Positions 1-10,232 of a stretch of 16,566 nucleotides of DNA are shown piece after piece; position 1 is the stretch's first letter, and every line of letters begins with the position of its first letter. The position numbers and the translations under genes were made by a program. The notes below the pieces were generated by a model. The model was not told where the DNA came from and ran no database searches. It saw nothing but the letters and a program-made list of their open reading frames with translations. Source of the stretch: Propionivibrio sp. (lineage in GTDB: Bacteria > Pseudomonadota > Gammaproteobacteria > Burkholderiales > Rhodocyclaceae); the NCBI GenBank assembly GCA_003249625.1, contig QKII01000064.1:1-16566 (forward strand). The letters run 5' to 3'.

Positions 1-223
1 ACGGGGTGACACGCGGCAGCAAACGGATGTCGTCACCCTGAACGCGGAACTGCTGGAATTGGTCACTGATGGTCCCAGGCACATTGCCAGCGTTCGATTT
101 CACGGCATGATCCGCGAAGCCGACGATACTCCGGTCGAAGCGTTCGACGAGGTTTGGCATCTGAGCAAACGGGTGGATGGCTCGCGTGGCTGGGTCATCG
201 CCGGCATCCAGCAGGCTGGTTAG
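1..223 (+). CDS. Tim44-like domain protein, C-terminal fragment
   Basis: This is the last 73 codons of a gene that begins left of the window; the reading frame starts at base 2 and ends with TAG at 221-223. The fragment contains the hallmark C-terminal pattern of bacterial Tim44-like (Tim44/TimA) proteins: a stretch reading VRFHGMIREADD, then PVEAFDEVWHLSK, then DGSRGWVIAGIQQ near the end. Family members usually have an N-terminal membrane segment and a C-terminal Tim44-like fold; only part of that fold is visible here, so membrane topology cannot be judged. The gene ends 9 bp before ubiJ on the same strand, and the two are probably cotranscribed, an arrangement I recall from related betaproteobacteria. 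The biochemical role of bacterial Tim44-like proteins is not well settled, and none is claimed. Confidence 0.8.
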   Translation, partial: RGDTRQQTDVVTLNAELLELVTDGPRHIASVRFHGMIREADDTPVEAFDEVWHLSKRVDGSRGWVIAGIQQAG

Positions 224-232
224 GCTTACGCT

Positions 233-856
233 GTGCTGGATACGCTGCCGCTTTCTGCGCTTAACCACATCATCGGGGCCGAGGACTGGGCGCGCAAGCA
301 CCTCGTCCCGTTCAGGGGACAGACGGTTTTCTTGAAGGTGCCGCCTTTTTCCCTGTGCTTGGAAATCGACCCGGAAGGATTCTTTCGCCGTGCGCAGCAT
401 GGCAGCAAGGCCACGGTCACGCCGGTCACGCTGACCCTTCCCGCCGACCTGCCATTACGAATACTCACCGGAAGGGGCGATCGCGCTGCCCTTTTGTCCA
501 CGGCGCAGATCAGCGGATCGGCAGATCTGGCGGACTGCCTTGGTTTCGTTTTCCGAAACCTGACCTGGGACGTCGAAGGGGATCTGGCTCAGGTGGTCGG
601 TGACATTGCGGCACATCGGCTCGTTCAGGGCGCACGCGCACTTGCTTCGTGGCAATCCGGCGCGTTCGCTGGCCTGACCCGCAACGTAACCGATTACCTC
701 TCGGAGGAAGGAGCAGCACTGGTAAAACGCTCCGATGTTTCCACTTTCAGTCGCGGTCTTGGCGAAATCGCTACCCAGCTAACAAGCTTGGAAACGCGCA
801 TCGCATCGCTCGAGGCAAGAACTAGCGACCGTTCCTCACAAGAGAGACGGGAGTAA
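233..856 (+). CDS. ubiJ: ubiquinone biosynthesis accessory factor UbiJ (SCP2 domain)
   Basis: A 207-residue protein resembling UbiJ (YigP), a lipid-binding SCP2-fold accessory factor that helps the Ubi complex handle the hydrophobic intermediates of aerobic ubiquinone synthesis. Residues about 10-105 match the SCP2-like region. The following segment GDLAQVVGDIAAHRL (116-130), a tryptophan at 140 and NVTDYLSEE (151-159) are typical of this family. Residues about 174-196 form a short heptad-like coiled coil with repeated ETRIASLEAR-type spacing. The start is GTG at 233, with only a weak purine stretch (TTAGG) upstream; no better in-frame start fits the family N-terminus. It follows the Tim44-like gene by 9 bp. 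In related genomes ubiB often follows; here the next gene is atpC in opposite orientation, 37 bp after the stop. Confidence 0.85.
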   Translation: MLDTLPLSALNHIIGAEDWARKHLVPFRGQTVFLKVPPFSLCLEIDPEGFFRRAQHGSKATVTPVTLTLPADLPLRILTGRGDRAALLSTAQISGSADLADCLGFVFRNLTWDVEGDLAQVVGDIAAHRLVQGARALASWQSGAFAGLTRNVTDYLSEEGAALVKRSDVSTFSRGLGEIATQLTSLETRIASLEARTSDRSSQERRE

Positions 857-893
857 CTCGCCGCTCCTGCGCTAAAGAAACGGGGCTGCCGCG

Positions 894-1313
894 TTACTTC
901 TTGCGCACCTTCCGTAGCGTCTGCAACTGTGCCATGGCTTGTGCCAACTCAGCTTCGGCACTGGCGTAACTGACGTCGGCAGTACGATTGTGCAACGCTT
1001 CCTCGGCTTTTTTCTTGGCCTTGAGCGCTTCCGCCTCATCCAGATCCTTCGCACGGATCGCGGTGTCGGCCAGCAGCGTAATCAAGGTAGGCTGGACCTC
1101 GAGAATCCCGCCGGAGACATAGACCAGTTCGTATTCTTCACGGTCCGGCAGTTTCAGGCGCACAGCACCCGGCCTGATTCGGGTCAGCAACGGTGAATGG
1201 CGTGGCAGTATCCCAAGTTCGCCTGCTTCGCCCGGAAATACAGCGTACTCCGCCTCGCCGGAGAAAATCTGCTCCTCGGCACTGACTACATCTACATGAA
1301 CTCTGAGTGGCAT
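894..1313 (-). CDS. atpC: F1Fo ATP synthase epsilon subunit
   Basis: A 139-residue epsilon subunit, part of the central F1 stalk that rotates with gamma and can inhibit ATP hydrolysis. The N-terminal beta-sandwich (about 1-85) carries the family signatures [38 protein letters not shown] and SGGILEVQP. The C-terminal part (about 88-139), rich in Ala, Glu and Lys, is the two-helix regulatory domain. The ATG at 1311-1313 is preceded by an AAAGGA-type ribosome binding site 4 bases away. It is the last gene of the atp cluster, 53 bp after atpD, and the gap contains a hairpin. The stop lies 37 bp from the convergent ubiJ stop and no standard intrinsic terminator is visible between them. Confidence 0.97.
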   Translation of the reverse strand: MPLRVHVDVVSAEEQIFSGEAEYAVFPGEAGELGILPRHSPLLTRIRPGAVRLKLPDREEYELVYVSGGILEVQPTLITLLADTAIRAKDLDEAEALKAKKKAEEALHNRTADVSYASAEAELAQAMAQLQTLRKVRKK

Positions 1314-1329
1314 GGCTTCCTTTCATGCG

Positions 1330-1352
1330 CCCGCACGCCCATGGCGCACGGG
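1330..1352 (-). promoter_or_regulatory. RNA hairpin between atpD and atpC
   Basis: In the minus-strand transcript this is a 10-bp stem, CCCGUGCGCC pairing with GGCGUGCGGG around an AUG triloop, with two adjacent G-U/U-G wobbles at positions 5 and 6 and the rest Watson-Crick. On the opposite strand those positions are C-A mismatches, so the uninterrupted stem exists only in the atp mRNA. No U-tract follows, so it is not a standard terminator. Its 3' side ends 16 bases before the atpC start, just ahead of the AAAGGA ribosome binding site. A role in mRNA stability, processing or atpC translation is inference. Confidence 0.55.
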
Positions 1353-1366
1353 ACGACCGATTCCGC

Positions 1367-2785
<1,419 letters not shown>

Positions 2786-2802
2786 TTAACTGGTTCGGTC
2801 GA

Positions 2803-3669
2803 TCAGACAGCGGCGGCGCCGCTGACGATTTCCGAAAGTTCCTTGGTGATCGCCGCCTGCCGCGCCTTGTTGTACGCCAGCCTGAGTTCCCCGATCACGT
2901 TCTTTGCATTGTCCGATGCCGACTTCATGGCCACCATCCGCGCGCTCTGCTCAGAGGCCATGTTCTCGGCCACGGCCTGGTACATGACCGCTTCCAGGTA
3001 GCGCAACAGCAGATCGTCGATCACATTCTTGGCATCAGGCTCGTAGATGTAATCCCAGCGGTTATGGGTGTTGCTGCCTACCAGATCGCCCGACAACGGC
3101 AACAACTGCTCGATCACCGGCTCCTGCTTCATCGTGTTGATGAAGCGCGTATAGGCGACATAGAGCACGTCGATTTCGCCGTTCATGTAAGCATCGACCT
3201 GAACTTTCACCGGTCCGATCAGCTTTTCCAGATGCGGCGTGTCTCCCAGGCCAACCACATGCGAAACGATGTCGGCCCCAGTACGCATCATGAAACTGAA
3301 CCCCTTGTTTCCAACCGCGGTTACCTTCAGCTTCTTGCCCTCGGCATCCCACTCCTTCATCTTGCCCAGAACCAGCCGGAGGACATTGGTATTCAATCCG
3401 CCGCACAGGCCCTTGTCGGATGTAACGACGATGACGCCGACGGCCTTCTGGTTCTCGCGTTGTTCCAGAAACGGATGGCTGTAGTCGGTCAGCGCATGCG
3501 ACAGGTTACCTGCCACTCGTCTGATTTTCTCGCCGTAGGGACGAGCCGCACGCATCCGGTCCTGCGCCTTTCGCATCTTGGACGCGGCGACCATCTCCAT
3601 CGCCTTGGTGATCTTGCGCGTGCTTTCGACGCTCTTGATCTTGTTTCGAATCTCCTTGCCGCTTGCCAT
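2803..3669 (-). CDS. atpG: F1Fo ATP synthase gamma subunit
   Basis: A 288-residue gamma subunit, the rotating shaft inside the alpha3beta3 head. The N-terminal helix begins [24 protein letters not shown], the family signature for the coiled coil with the C-terminal helix. The central Rossmann-like part includes [13 protein letters not shown]. The C-terminal helix contains [26 protein letters not shown] followed by [13 protein letters not shown] at the very end, the standard C-terminus. The ATG start has GGAGA upstream. It sits between atpA (20 bp gap) and atpD (35 bp gap). Confidence 0.98.
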   Translation of the reverse strand: MASGKEIRNKIKSVESTRKITKAMEMVAASKMRKAQDRMRAARPYGEKIRRVAGNLSHALTDYSHPFLEQRENQKAVGVIVVTSDKGLCGGLNTNVLRLVLGKMKEWDAEGKKLKVTAVGNKGFSFMMRTGADIVSHVVGLGDTPHLEKLIGPVKVQVDAYMNGEIDVLYVAYTRFINTMKQEPVIEQLLPLSGDLVGSNTHNRWDYIYEPDAKNVIDDLLLRYLEAVMYQAVAENMASEQSARMVAMKSASDNAKNVIGELRLAYNKARQAAITKELSEIVSGAAAV

Positions 3670-3689
3670 GGCAACTGTCTCCCCGACGA

Positions 3690-5228
3690 TCAGACCAACG
3701 TGGCCTTGAACTCCTCGATCGCCTTGGACAGCGCCTGTTCGGCGTCGGCATCAAGTTCCTTGGTCGCCTCGATCTTGTCGACGAGACTGGCGTATTTCTG
3801 CTTGACGAAGGCCTGCATCTGCCTTTCGACATCCAGAGCCTTTCTGACCTCGATGCCGTCGAAGTAGCCCTTGTTGACCGCCAGCAACGTGATCGACATC
3901 TCGGCAACGGTCATCGGTGCATACTGCGGCTGCTTCATCAGTTCGGTGACCAGACGGCCGCGATCAAGCTGCTTGCGGGTTGCCTCATCGAGATCCGAGG
4001 CGAACTGTGCAAATGCCGCAAGCTCACGATATTGCGCCAACGCCAGACGTACGCCGCCGCCCAGCTTCTTGATGATCTTGGTCTGCGCCGCGCCACCAAC
4101 CCGCGACACCGAAATGCCGGCATCGATGGCCGGACGCACGCCGGAGTTGAACAGGTCGGTATCGAGGAAGATCTGTCCGTCGGTAATCGAAATCACGTTG
4201 GTCGGCACGAACGCCGAAACGTCACCCGCCTGGGTCTCGATCACCGGCAATGCCGTCAGGGAGCCGGTCTTTCCCTTGACCTCGCCGTTGGTGAAGCGCT
4301 CGACATATTCCTCATTGACCCGGGCTGCACGTTCCAGCAACCGAGAGTGCAGATAGAACACGTCGCCGGGATAAGCTTCGCGTCCTGGCGGACGGCGCAG
4401 CAGAAGCGATACCTGCCGGTAGGCCCAGGCTTGCTTGGTCAGATCGTCGTAGATGATCAGCGCGTCCTGGCCACGATCGCGGAAGTACTCGCCCATCGTG
4501 CATCCGGCGTACGGCGCGATGTACTGCAGCGCTGCGGACTCGGCGGCAGTCGCCGCGACGATGATCGTATAGTGCATGGCGCCGTGCTCTTCGAGCTTGC
4601 GCACGACGTTGGCGACGGTCGATGCCTTCTGGCCGATCGCCACGTAGATACAGATGAGATCCTTGCCTTTCTGGTTGATGATCGTGTCGACCGCCACCGC
4701 GGTCTTGCCGGTCTGCCGGTCACCGATGATCAGTTCGCGCTGGCCGCGTCCGATCGGGACCATTGAGTCGATCGACTTGAGGCCCGTTTGCACAGGCTGC
4801 GACACCGATTTACGCCAGATGACGCCGGGCGCCACCTTCTCGATCTTGTCCGTAAGCTTGGCGTTGATTGGCCCCTTGCCGTCGATCGGCTGGCCGAGCG
4901 AGTTAACTACCCGCCCGAGCAGTTCCGGACCGACCGGTACTTCCAGAATGCGCCCGGTTGTCTTGACCGTATCGCCTTCACTGATGTGTTCGTATTCACC
5001 GAGGACGACTGCGCCGACCGAGTCGCGCTCAAGGTTAAGCGCCATGCCGTACGACCCGCCGGGGAATTCAAGCATTTCCCCTTGCATGACATCGGCCAGA
5101 CCGTGAATGCGACAGATGCCATCGGTCAGGGAAACCACCGTTCCTTGGGTGCGGGTTTCGGCACCAACATCCAGACTCTGAATCTTGTTCTTGATCAGCT
5201 CACTGATCTCGGAAGGATTCAACTGCAT
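3690..5228 (-). CDS. atpA: F1Fo ATP synthase alpha subunit
   Basis: A 512-residue alpha subunit, one of three non-catalytic nucleotide-binding subunits of the F1 head. The N-terminal helix beginning [16 protein letters not shown] contacts the delta subunit. Walker A is GDRQTGKT at 169-176, DALIIYDD (255-262) holds the Walker B region, and the arginine finger lies in [10 protein letters not shown] at R376, matching the E. coli position. The C-terminal helical domain ends [11 protein letters not shown]. The start ATG is preceded by AGGAG at good spacing. It follows atpH by 9 bp and precedes atpG by 20 bp. Nothing is missing or altered among the residues I can check. Confidence 0.99.
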   Translation of the reverse strand: MQLNPSEISELIKNKIQSLDVGAETRTQGTVVSLTDGICRIHGLADVMQGEMLEFPGGSYGMALNLERDSVGAVVLGEYEHISEGDTVKTTGRILEVPVGPELLGRVVNSLGQPIDGKGPINAKLTDKIEKVAPGVIWRKSVSQPVQTGLKSIDSMVPIGRGQRELIIGDRQTGKTAVAVDTIINQKGKDLICIYVAIGQKASTVANVVRKLEEHGAMHYTIIVAATAAESAALQYIAPYAGCTMGEYFRDRGQDALIIYDDLTKQAWAYRQVSLLLRRPPGREAYPGDVFYLHSRLLERAARVNEEYVERFTNGEVKGKTGSLTALPVIETQAGDVSAFVPTNVISITDGQIFLDTDLFNSGVRPAIDAGISVSRVGGAAQTKIIKKLGGGVRLALAQYRELAAFAQFASDLDEATRKQLDRGRLVTELMKQPQYAPMTVAEMSITLLAVNKGYFDGIEVRKALDVERQMQAFVKQKYASLVDKIEATKELDADAEQALSKAIEEFKATLV

Positions 5229-5237
5229 TTAGTTCTC

Positions 5238-5774
5238 CTAGTTCTTAAGCGCTGTCGCCATGGCGTCGAGCTTGCCACGCACCGAGGCATCGAGCATCCG
5301 GTCGCCGACTGCAACCATCACGCCGCCAATGAGCGACGAATCCACTTCAATCCTCGGCTGCAGGCGACATCCGAAATGCGCCTCCAGCTGCTTCATCAGT
5401 GGCGCCAACTGCGCATCATCGAGCGGAAACGCGCTGGTAATCAGCGCATCCTTGAGACCTTCGTCCTCGCTCTTGAATCGCTCGAAGATTTCGCTGATTT
5501 CGGGCAAAACGTCGAATCGCTCGTTTTCGGCAAGCACTCGAATAAAGGATGCAAGTTCGTGACTGGCAGTCTCACCGGCGAGCGAAACAAAGAGGTCGGC
5601 CACCTGCCCAGCGGAAAAGCGCGGGTTTCCAATGACCCTGGCCATCTCCGGATCTGTCGCAATCAACACCAAACGTTGCAAACGATCAGACCATTCGGCC
5701 AGTTCCCGTTTCTCCCGGGCAAGACGAAATACCGCCAGCGCGTAGGGGCGGGCAATAGTTGCTGTTTCGGCCAT
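5238..5774 (-). CDS. atpH: F1Fo ATP synthase delta subunit
   Basis: A 178-residue delta subunit, which joins the top of F1 to the peripheral stalk formed by the b subunits. The N-terminal helical bundle begins MAETATIARPYALAVFRLAREK, typical of OSCP/delta proteins, with further family features in NPRFSAGQVADLF and LAENERFDVLPEI. The C-terminal part has PRIEVDSSLIGGVMVAVGDRMLDASVRGKLD, the conserved OSCP/delta signature ending. The ATG is 5 bp after the atpF stop, so translation is probably coupled. A modest AGGA lies 12 or more bases upstream. Length is normal. Confidence 0.97.
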   Translation of the reverse strand: MAETATIARPYALAVFRLAREKRELAEWSDRLQRLVLIATDPEMARVIGNPRFSAGQVADLFVSLAGETASHELASFIRVLAENERFDVLPEISEIFERFKSEDEGLKDALITSAFPLDDAQLAPLMKQLEAHFGCRLQPRIEVDSSLIGGVMVAVGDRMLDASVRGKLDAMATALKN

Positions 5775-5779
5775 GAGTA

Positions 5780-6250
5780 TCAGAGATCCTGTTGGATTTC
5801 CGCCAGCATGTTCGCATGCGCCTTGGCATCGACCTCGCGGCGAAGAATTTTTTCCGCGCCAGCGACGGCCAGGTCGACAACGCGACTGCGTAGCGACTCA
5901 CGCATGCGATCCGCCTCCTGCTCGATTTCAGCTTTCGCGGAAGCGATTACCTTTTCCGCCTCGAAGCGCGCCTGTACCTTGGCCTCTTCGATAATCTGCT
6001 CCGCGCGCCTTTCAGCCTGGGTAATCACATCAGCCGCTTTTTCCTTGCCTTCGCGAATCGTATCCGCAGAACGCTTGGCAGCAAGAGACAGGCTCTGCCG
6101 CCCGCGCTCCGCCTCGGCCAGCCCTTCCGATATCTTCGCGGCCCGCTCGTCGAGCGCCTTGGCAATCGGCGGCCAGACGAACTTCGCGGTGAACAGCGCG
6201 AAGATGATGAACACAGTGATCTGTGCGTAAAGCGTAGCGTTGAGAAACAC
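5780..6250 (-). CDS. atpF: F1Fo ATP synthase b subunit
   Basis: A 156-residue b subunit, the peripheral stalk. Residues about 8-26 form a single membrane segment near the N-terminus, followed by the conserved KFVWPPIAKALDERAAKI and then a long charged helix rich in Ala, Glu, Lys and Arg to the end, the expected dimeric coiled coil. The start codon is GTG (6248-6250), supported by GGAAGG 8 bases upstream and by alignment to the usual N-terminus (N-A-T-L-x-A-Q). The gene is 48 bp after atpE and 5 bp before atpH. The GTG start could lower initiation, but that is inference. Confidence 0.97.
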   Translation of the reverse strand: MFLNATLYAQITVFIIFALFTAKFVWPPIAKALDERAAKISEGLAEAERGRQSLSLAAKRSADTIREGKEKAADVITQAERRAEQIIEEAKVQARFEAEKVIASAKAEIEQEADRMRESLRSRVVDLAVAGAEKILRREVDAKAHANMLAEIQQDL

Positions 6251-6298
6251 GTCCGTTGCCTTCCGTGAAATTGACCGATCCCGTCAGGGAAAAAGCGA

Positions 6299-7467
<1,169 letters not shown>

Positions 7468-7469
7468 GT

Positions 7470-7811
7470 CTAGTTCTTTTTCCAGAAAGCCAAAAACACC
7501 GCCTGCGAAGCAAGCGCCAATCCAATCAACAGGGACGGCCAGTGAGCACCGGAATATCCCCTCGCAATGACCACCAGCAGTCCGACTGTCAGCATCAGCT
7601 TGAAAAGCTCGCCAAGTAAGAAATTAACCTGAAACGAAGCCTTTCGACGCCCGGCCACTATTTTTAATCTCAACGCAAACAGCAGGTTGGGAACCACGCA
7701 AATCAACCCGCCGACGGCCGCCCACAGACCCCGTGACGACCCGAAATACAGACTTGACCCAAGGGCAGCCACCACGGTAGCCACCAACTGCATAAAGATA
7801 ACCCTGTACAT
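7470..7811 (-). CDS. atpI: ATP synthase assembly factor AtpI
   Basis: A 113-residue hydrophobic protein with about four predicted membrane segments (roughly 5-23, 28-47, 67-86 and 91-108). AtpI proteins assist assembly of the c ring and may aid cation uptake; they are not part of the finished enzyme. The sequence has the family feel of AtpI (GGLICVVPNLLFALRL; FLLGELFKLMLTVGLL) and its place as the first gene before atpB supports the call. The ATG at 7809-7811 has only a weak GGGA upstream. Another ATG 7 bases upstream is out of frame. The stop is 2 bp before the atpB start. Confidence 0.9.
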   Translation of the reverse strand: MYRVIFMQLVATVVAALGSSLYFGSSRGLWAAVGGLICVVPNLLFALRLKIVAGRRKASFQVNFLLGELFKLMLTVGLLVVIARGYSGAHWPSLLIGLALASQAVFLAFWKKN

Positions 7812-7919
7812 TGTCCCATTACAAGATAAATCTGGGAGCTACGGATTTCCGCAACCCCTTCTTATATCAGAAACTCGCGCCTGCCGCAGCACAATAAAGG
7901 AGTTCCCATTTCGCATTAA
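7812..7919 (-). promoter_or_regulatory. parB-atpI intergenic region, candidate atp promoter
   Basis: This 108-bp gap is the largest in the minus-strand block and the natural site for an atp-specific promoter. Reading the minus strand, TATAAG (7866-7861) or the overlapping GATATA (7868-7863) resembles a -10 element, and TTGTGC (7894-7889) could be a -35 but at 20-22 bases it is too far for a good sigma70 match. A second weak pair is TTGCGG followed 18 bases later by TTTATC nearer to atpI. None is convincing. No terminator-type hairpin with U-tract is seen after parB, so readthrough from the par genes is possible. Confidence 0.3.
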
Positions 7920-8768
7920 TTACCGCAATCGCTGCAGGAGCCCGTCGAGCTGATCAAGATCCGAGAATTGAATCTGGATTTTTCCCGCCCCACTTTTGCT
8001 CGTCTTGATTTCAACCTGCGCACCGAGCACGTCGGAAAGCTCTTCCTGCAGGCGCAGGACGTCGCGATCGGGCGCTTTGACCGTGGTTGGCTTGGGAAGT
8101 TTCAATGCGTGCTGAACAAGTCGCTCCGCTTCCCTAACCGAAAGCCCTTTCTGGACGACGCGTTGAGCCAGCTGGATCTGCAATGCCCCCGACAATGGCA
8201 ACAACGCACGCGCGTGCCCCATGTCGAGTTCGCCGGCCATCAGCAGCTCCTGCACCGGTGGAACCAGCTGCAACAAGCGCAGCAGATTCGACGCGGCCGG
8301 CCGCGACCGTCCGACGGCATCCGCCGCCTGCTGGTGCGTCATCGAGAACTCGTCGATCAGGCGCTGCAAGCCTTGCGCTTCCTCCAGCGGGTTGAGGTTT
8401 TCCCGCTGGATGTTTTCGATCAGCGCCATGGCCAGCGCCGATTCGTCCGGAATCTCGCGAATCAACGTCGGCACTTCGGCCAACCCGGCCATCTGAGCAG
8501 CACGCCAGCGGCGTTCGCCCGCAACGATCTCGAAGCGGTCATCGCCCAGACTGCCGGCAATCGGTCGCACCAGGATCGGCTGCATCAGCCCCTGCGCTCG
8601 AATCGACGCCGCCAGTTCTTCCAGCGATTCCTTGTCCATGCGCGTGCGCGGCTGGTATTTTCCGGGTTGCAAACTGCCGACCGGCAGCGTCCGTTGCTGT
8701 TCCTTGCCCGCCGCCTCGTTGCCGCCCAGCAAGGCATCAAGCCCGCGACCGAGTCCCTTCAGCTTCAT
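7920..8768 (-). CDS. parB: chromosome partitioning protein ParB
   Basis: A 282-residue ParB/Spo0J-type CTP-binding clamp that loads at parS sites and, with ParA, moves replicated origins apart. The N-terminal segment KGLGRGLDALLG (4-15) is the ParA-stimulating peptide. The CTP-binding motif GERRWRA is at 84-90, ENIQREN at 118-124, and the helix-turn-helix follows (about 143-165, MTHQQAADAVGRSRPAASNL). The C-terminal dimerisation domain ends LDQLDGLLQRLR. Its ATG overlaps the parA stop by 4 bp (ATGA), with GGAGGGGG just upstream, so the two are translationally coupled. The canonical 16-bp parS (TGTTTCACGTGAAACA) was not found by eye in this window. Confidence 0.97.
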   Translation of the reverse strand: MKLKGLGRGLDALLGGNEAAGKEQQRTLPVGSLQPGKYQPRTRMDKESLEELAASIRAQGLMQPILVRPIAGSLGDDRFEIVAGERRWRAAQMAGLAEVPTLIREIPDESALAMALIENIQRENLNPLEEAQGLQRLIDEFSMTHQQAADAVGRSRPAASNLLRLLQLVPPVQELLMAGELDMGHARALLPLSGALQIQLAQRVVQKGLSVREAERLVQHALKLPKPTTVKAPDRDVLRLQEELSDVLGAQVEIKTSKSGAGKIQIQFSDLDQLDGLLQRLR

Positions 8769-9565
8769 ACCGCCACCCCCTCCGTCTCTACCTCCGGAGA
8801 CGAGCCACCCCGGCGGTCGAGCAACTCCTGAGCGAGTGCGCCGTACGCTTGGGCGCCTCTCGACAGGCGATCGAAGGCAATCACCGGCTTGCCGTACGAC
8901 GGCGCTTCCGCAAGGCGTACGTTGCGCGGGATGATCGTGCGATAGACCTTGTCGCCGAAGTGCCCGACCAGTTCATTCGAAACCTGCTGGGTCAGCGTCG
9001 AGCGAGGATCGAACATGGTTCGCAACAGCCCCTCGATTTCCAGCCCGGGATTGAGTTTCGCACGTACCTTCTTGAGCGTCGCCACCAGATCGGTCAGCCC
9101 TTCGAGCGCGTAATACTCACACTGCATCGGGATCATTACCGCCTGGGCCGCTGCCAAGCCGTTGACCGTCAGCATGTTGAGCGCCGGCGGGCAATCCATC
9201 AGGATGAAGTCGTAGTCACCGACAACCGGCGCGAGCGCGTCGCGCAGACGGAATTCGCGCCCGGCGATGTCGATCAATTCGACTTCGGCACCAGCCAGTT
9301 CGCGATTGGCGGGCAGGACATCGAACCCGAATTCGGTACGGATGCGAGCCTTTTCCAGCGTCGAGCGCCCGATCAGGATCTGGTATACGGTCGGCAGCGC
9401 TTCACGCTTGACGATGCCGCAGCCCGTCGTGGCATTACCCTGCGGATCAAGGTCGATCATCAGCACGCGCTGATCGAGGGCGGCCAGACAGGCCGACAGG
9501 TTGACGGCAGTGGTCGTCTTGCCGACACCGCCTTTCTGGTTCGTCACCGCCAGAATTCTTGCCAA
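8765..9565 (-). CDS. parA: chromosome partitioning ATPase ParA
   Basis: A 266-residue ParA/Soj ATPase that binds DNA non-specifically as an ATP dimer and provides the gradient followed by ParB-parS complexes. The deviant Walker A motif KGGVGKTTT is at 11-19 with the signature lysine K11, the A' motif DLDPQGN is at 38-44, and the Walker B aspartate is D124 in ILMDCPPALN. The C-terminal IIPRNVRLAEAPSYGKPV segment is typical of chromosomal Soj proteins. The start is TTG (9563-9565), chosen because the family N-terminus MARILAV begins there and AGGGAG lies 7-8 bases upstream. It follows rsmG by 28 bp. Confidence 0.97.
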   Translation of the reverse strand: MARILAVTNQKGGVGKTTTAVNLSACLAALDQRVLMIDLDPQGNATTGCGIVKREALPTVYQILIGRSTLEKARIRTEFGFDVLPANRELAGAEVELIDIAGREFRLRDALAPVVGDYDFILMDCPPALNMLTVNGLAAAQAVMIPMQCEYYALEGLTDLVATLKKVRAKLNPGLEIEGLLRTMFDPRSTLTQQVSNELVGHFGDKVYRTIIPRNVRLAEAPSYGKPVIAFDRLSRGAQAYGALAQELLDRRGGSSPEVETEGVAV

Positions 9566-9593
9566 CTCGTCTCTCCCTTGTATCCTGTTCCGT

Positions 9594-10232
9594 CTATTGC
9601 GATTGCGCTTCGCTGCGTTGCATCACCACGAGATGCCGTTCGCCATCGATGCCGGGCACCGGTAAGGAATGCACGGCCTCAACACGCACACTGCCAGGCA
9701 AGTGGGCGATTTCCTCGTGCGGCCACACCCCTTTCATCGCCAGCCATACGCCGCCCGGTGCCAGCAAATGGCGCGTCAGCGTCACGAAATCGGCCAGTTC
9801 AGCGAAAGCGCGCGAGGTAATCGCCGTAAAGCCAACCGCCGGATGATACTGTTCGACGCGCCCACAGTGAACGGAAACGTTGCTCAAACCGAGTTCAATG
9901 ACGGCCTGCTGCAGAAACGCCGTTTTCTTGGAGTTGCTGTCAAGCAGGGCAACCTCCAGGTCGGGACGCGCGATAGCCAGCGGAATTCCAGGAGTACCAC
10001 CGCCGCTACCGACATCAAGCAAGCTGCCGGACTGAACGAATGGCAGGATGGACAACGAATCCAGCAAATGATGACTCACCGCCTTCTCCTGCTCTCGCAG
10101 TGAGGTGAGGCTGTAAGTCCGGTTCCACTTGTAGAGCAGCGCCACGTAGGCGAGCAGCTTTTCCTGCCGGTCAACGGGCAGATCAAGGCCCATAGCGGCC
10201 ACGCCCTGCGCCAGTTGCTCTGCCTGGCTCAT
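9594..10232 (-). CDS. rsmG: 16S rRNA (guanine527-N7)-methyltransferase RsmG
   Basis: A 212-residue SAM-dependent methyltransferase (formerly GidB) that makes m7G527 in 16S rRNA; loss gives low-level streptomycin resistance in several bacteria. Family motifs are [10 protein letters not shown] (35-44), HHLLDSLS (54-61), the SAM-binding [15 protein letters not shown] (72-86), [14 protein letters not shown] (96-109) and TSRAFAEL. The ATG overlaps the mnmG stop in an ATGA arrangement (4 bp), so initiation is likely by coupling; a GAGG sits very close to the start, too near for a good independent site. Length is normal. Confidence 0.97.
   Translation of the reverse strand: MSQAEQLAQGVAAMGLDLPVDRQEKLLAYVALLYKWNRTYSLTSLREQEKAVSHHLLDSLSILPFVQSGSLLDVGSGGGTPGIPLAIARPDLEVALLDSNSKKTAFLQQAVIELGLSNVSVHCGRVEQYHPAVGFTAITSRAFAELADFVTLTRHLLAPGGVWLAMKGVWPHEEIAHLPGSVRVEAVHSLPVPGIDGERHLVVMQRSEAQSQ

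Noticed and set aside
861..905. Imperfect stem (GCGCAAGAA with TTCTT-TA-GCGC) at the atpC stop as a terminator
   Set aside because: It needs a bulge on each side, has a large loop and no U-tract follows on the atp transcript strand.
4788..6230. 480-codon plus-strand open frame opposite atpA, atpH and atpF
   Set aside because: It spans three well-recognised genes on the other strand and has Arg/His/Gln-rich composition typical of antisense shadows; no domain is recognisable.
7812..9593. parS or oriC near parAB and mnmG
   Set aside because: The canonical parS 16-mer and DnaA boxes (TTATCCACA-type) were looked for by eye and not found; the GCTGAAA/TTTCAGC repeat near mnmG does not match parS. 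A motif scan over the full genome would settle it.
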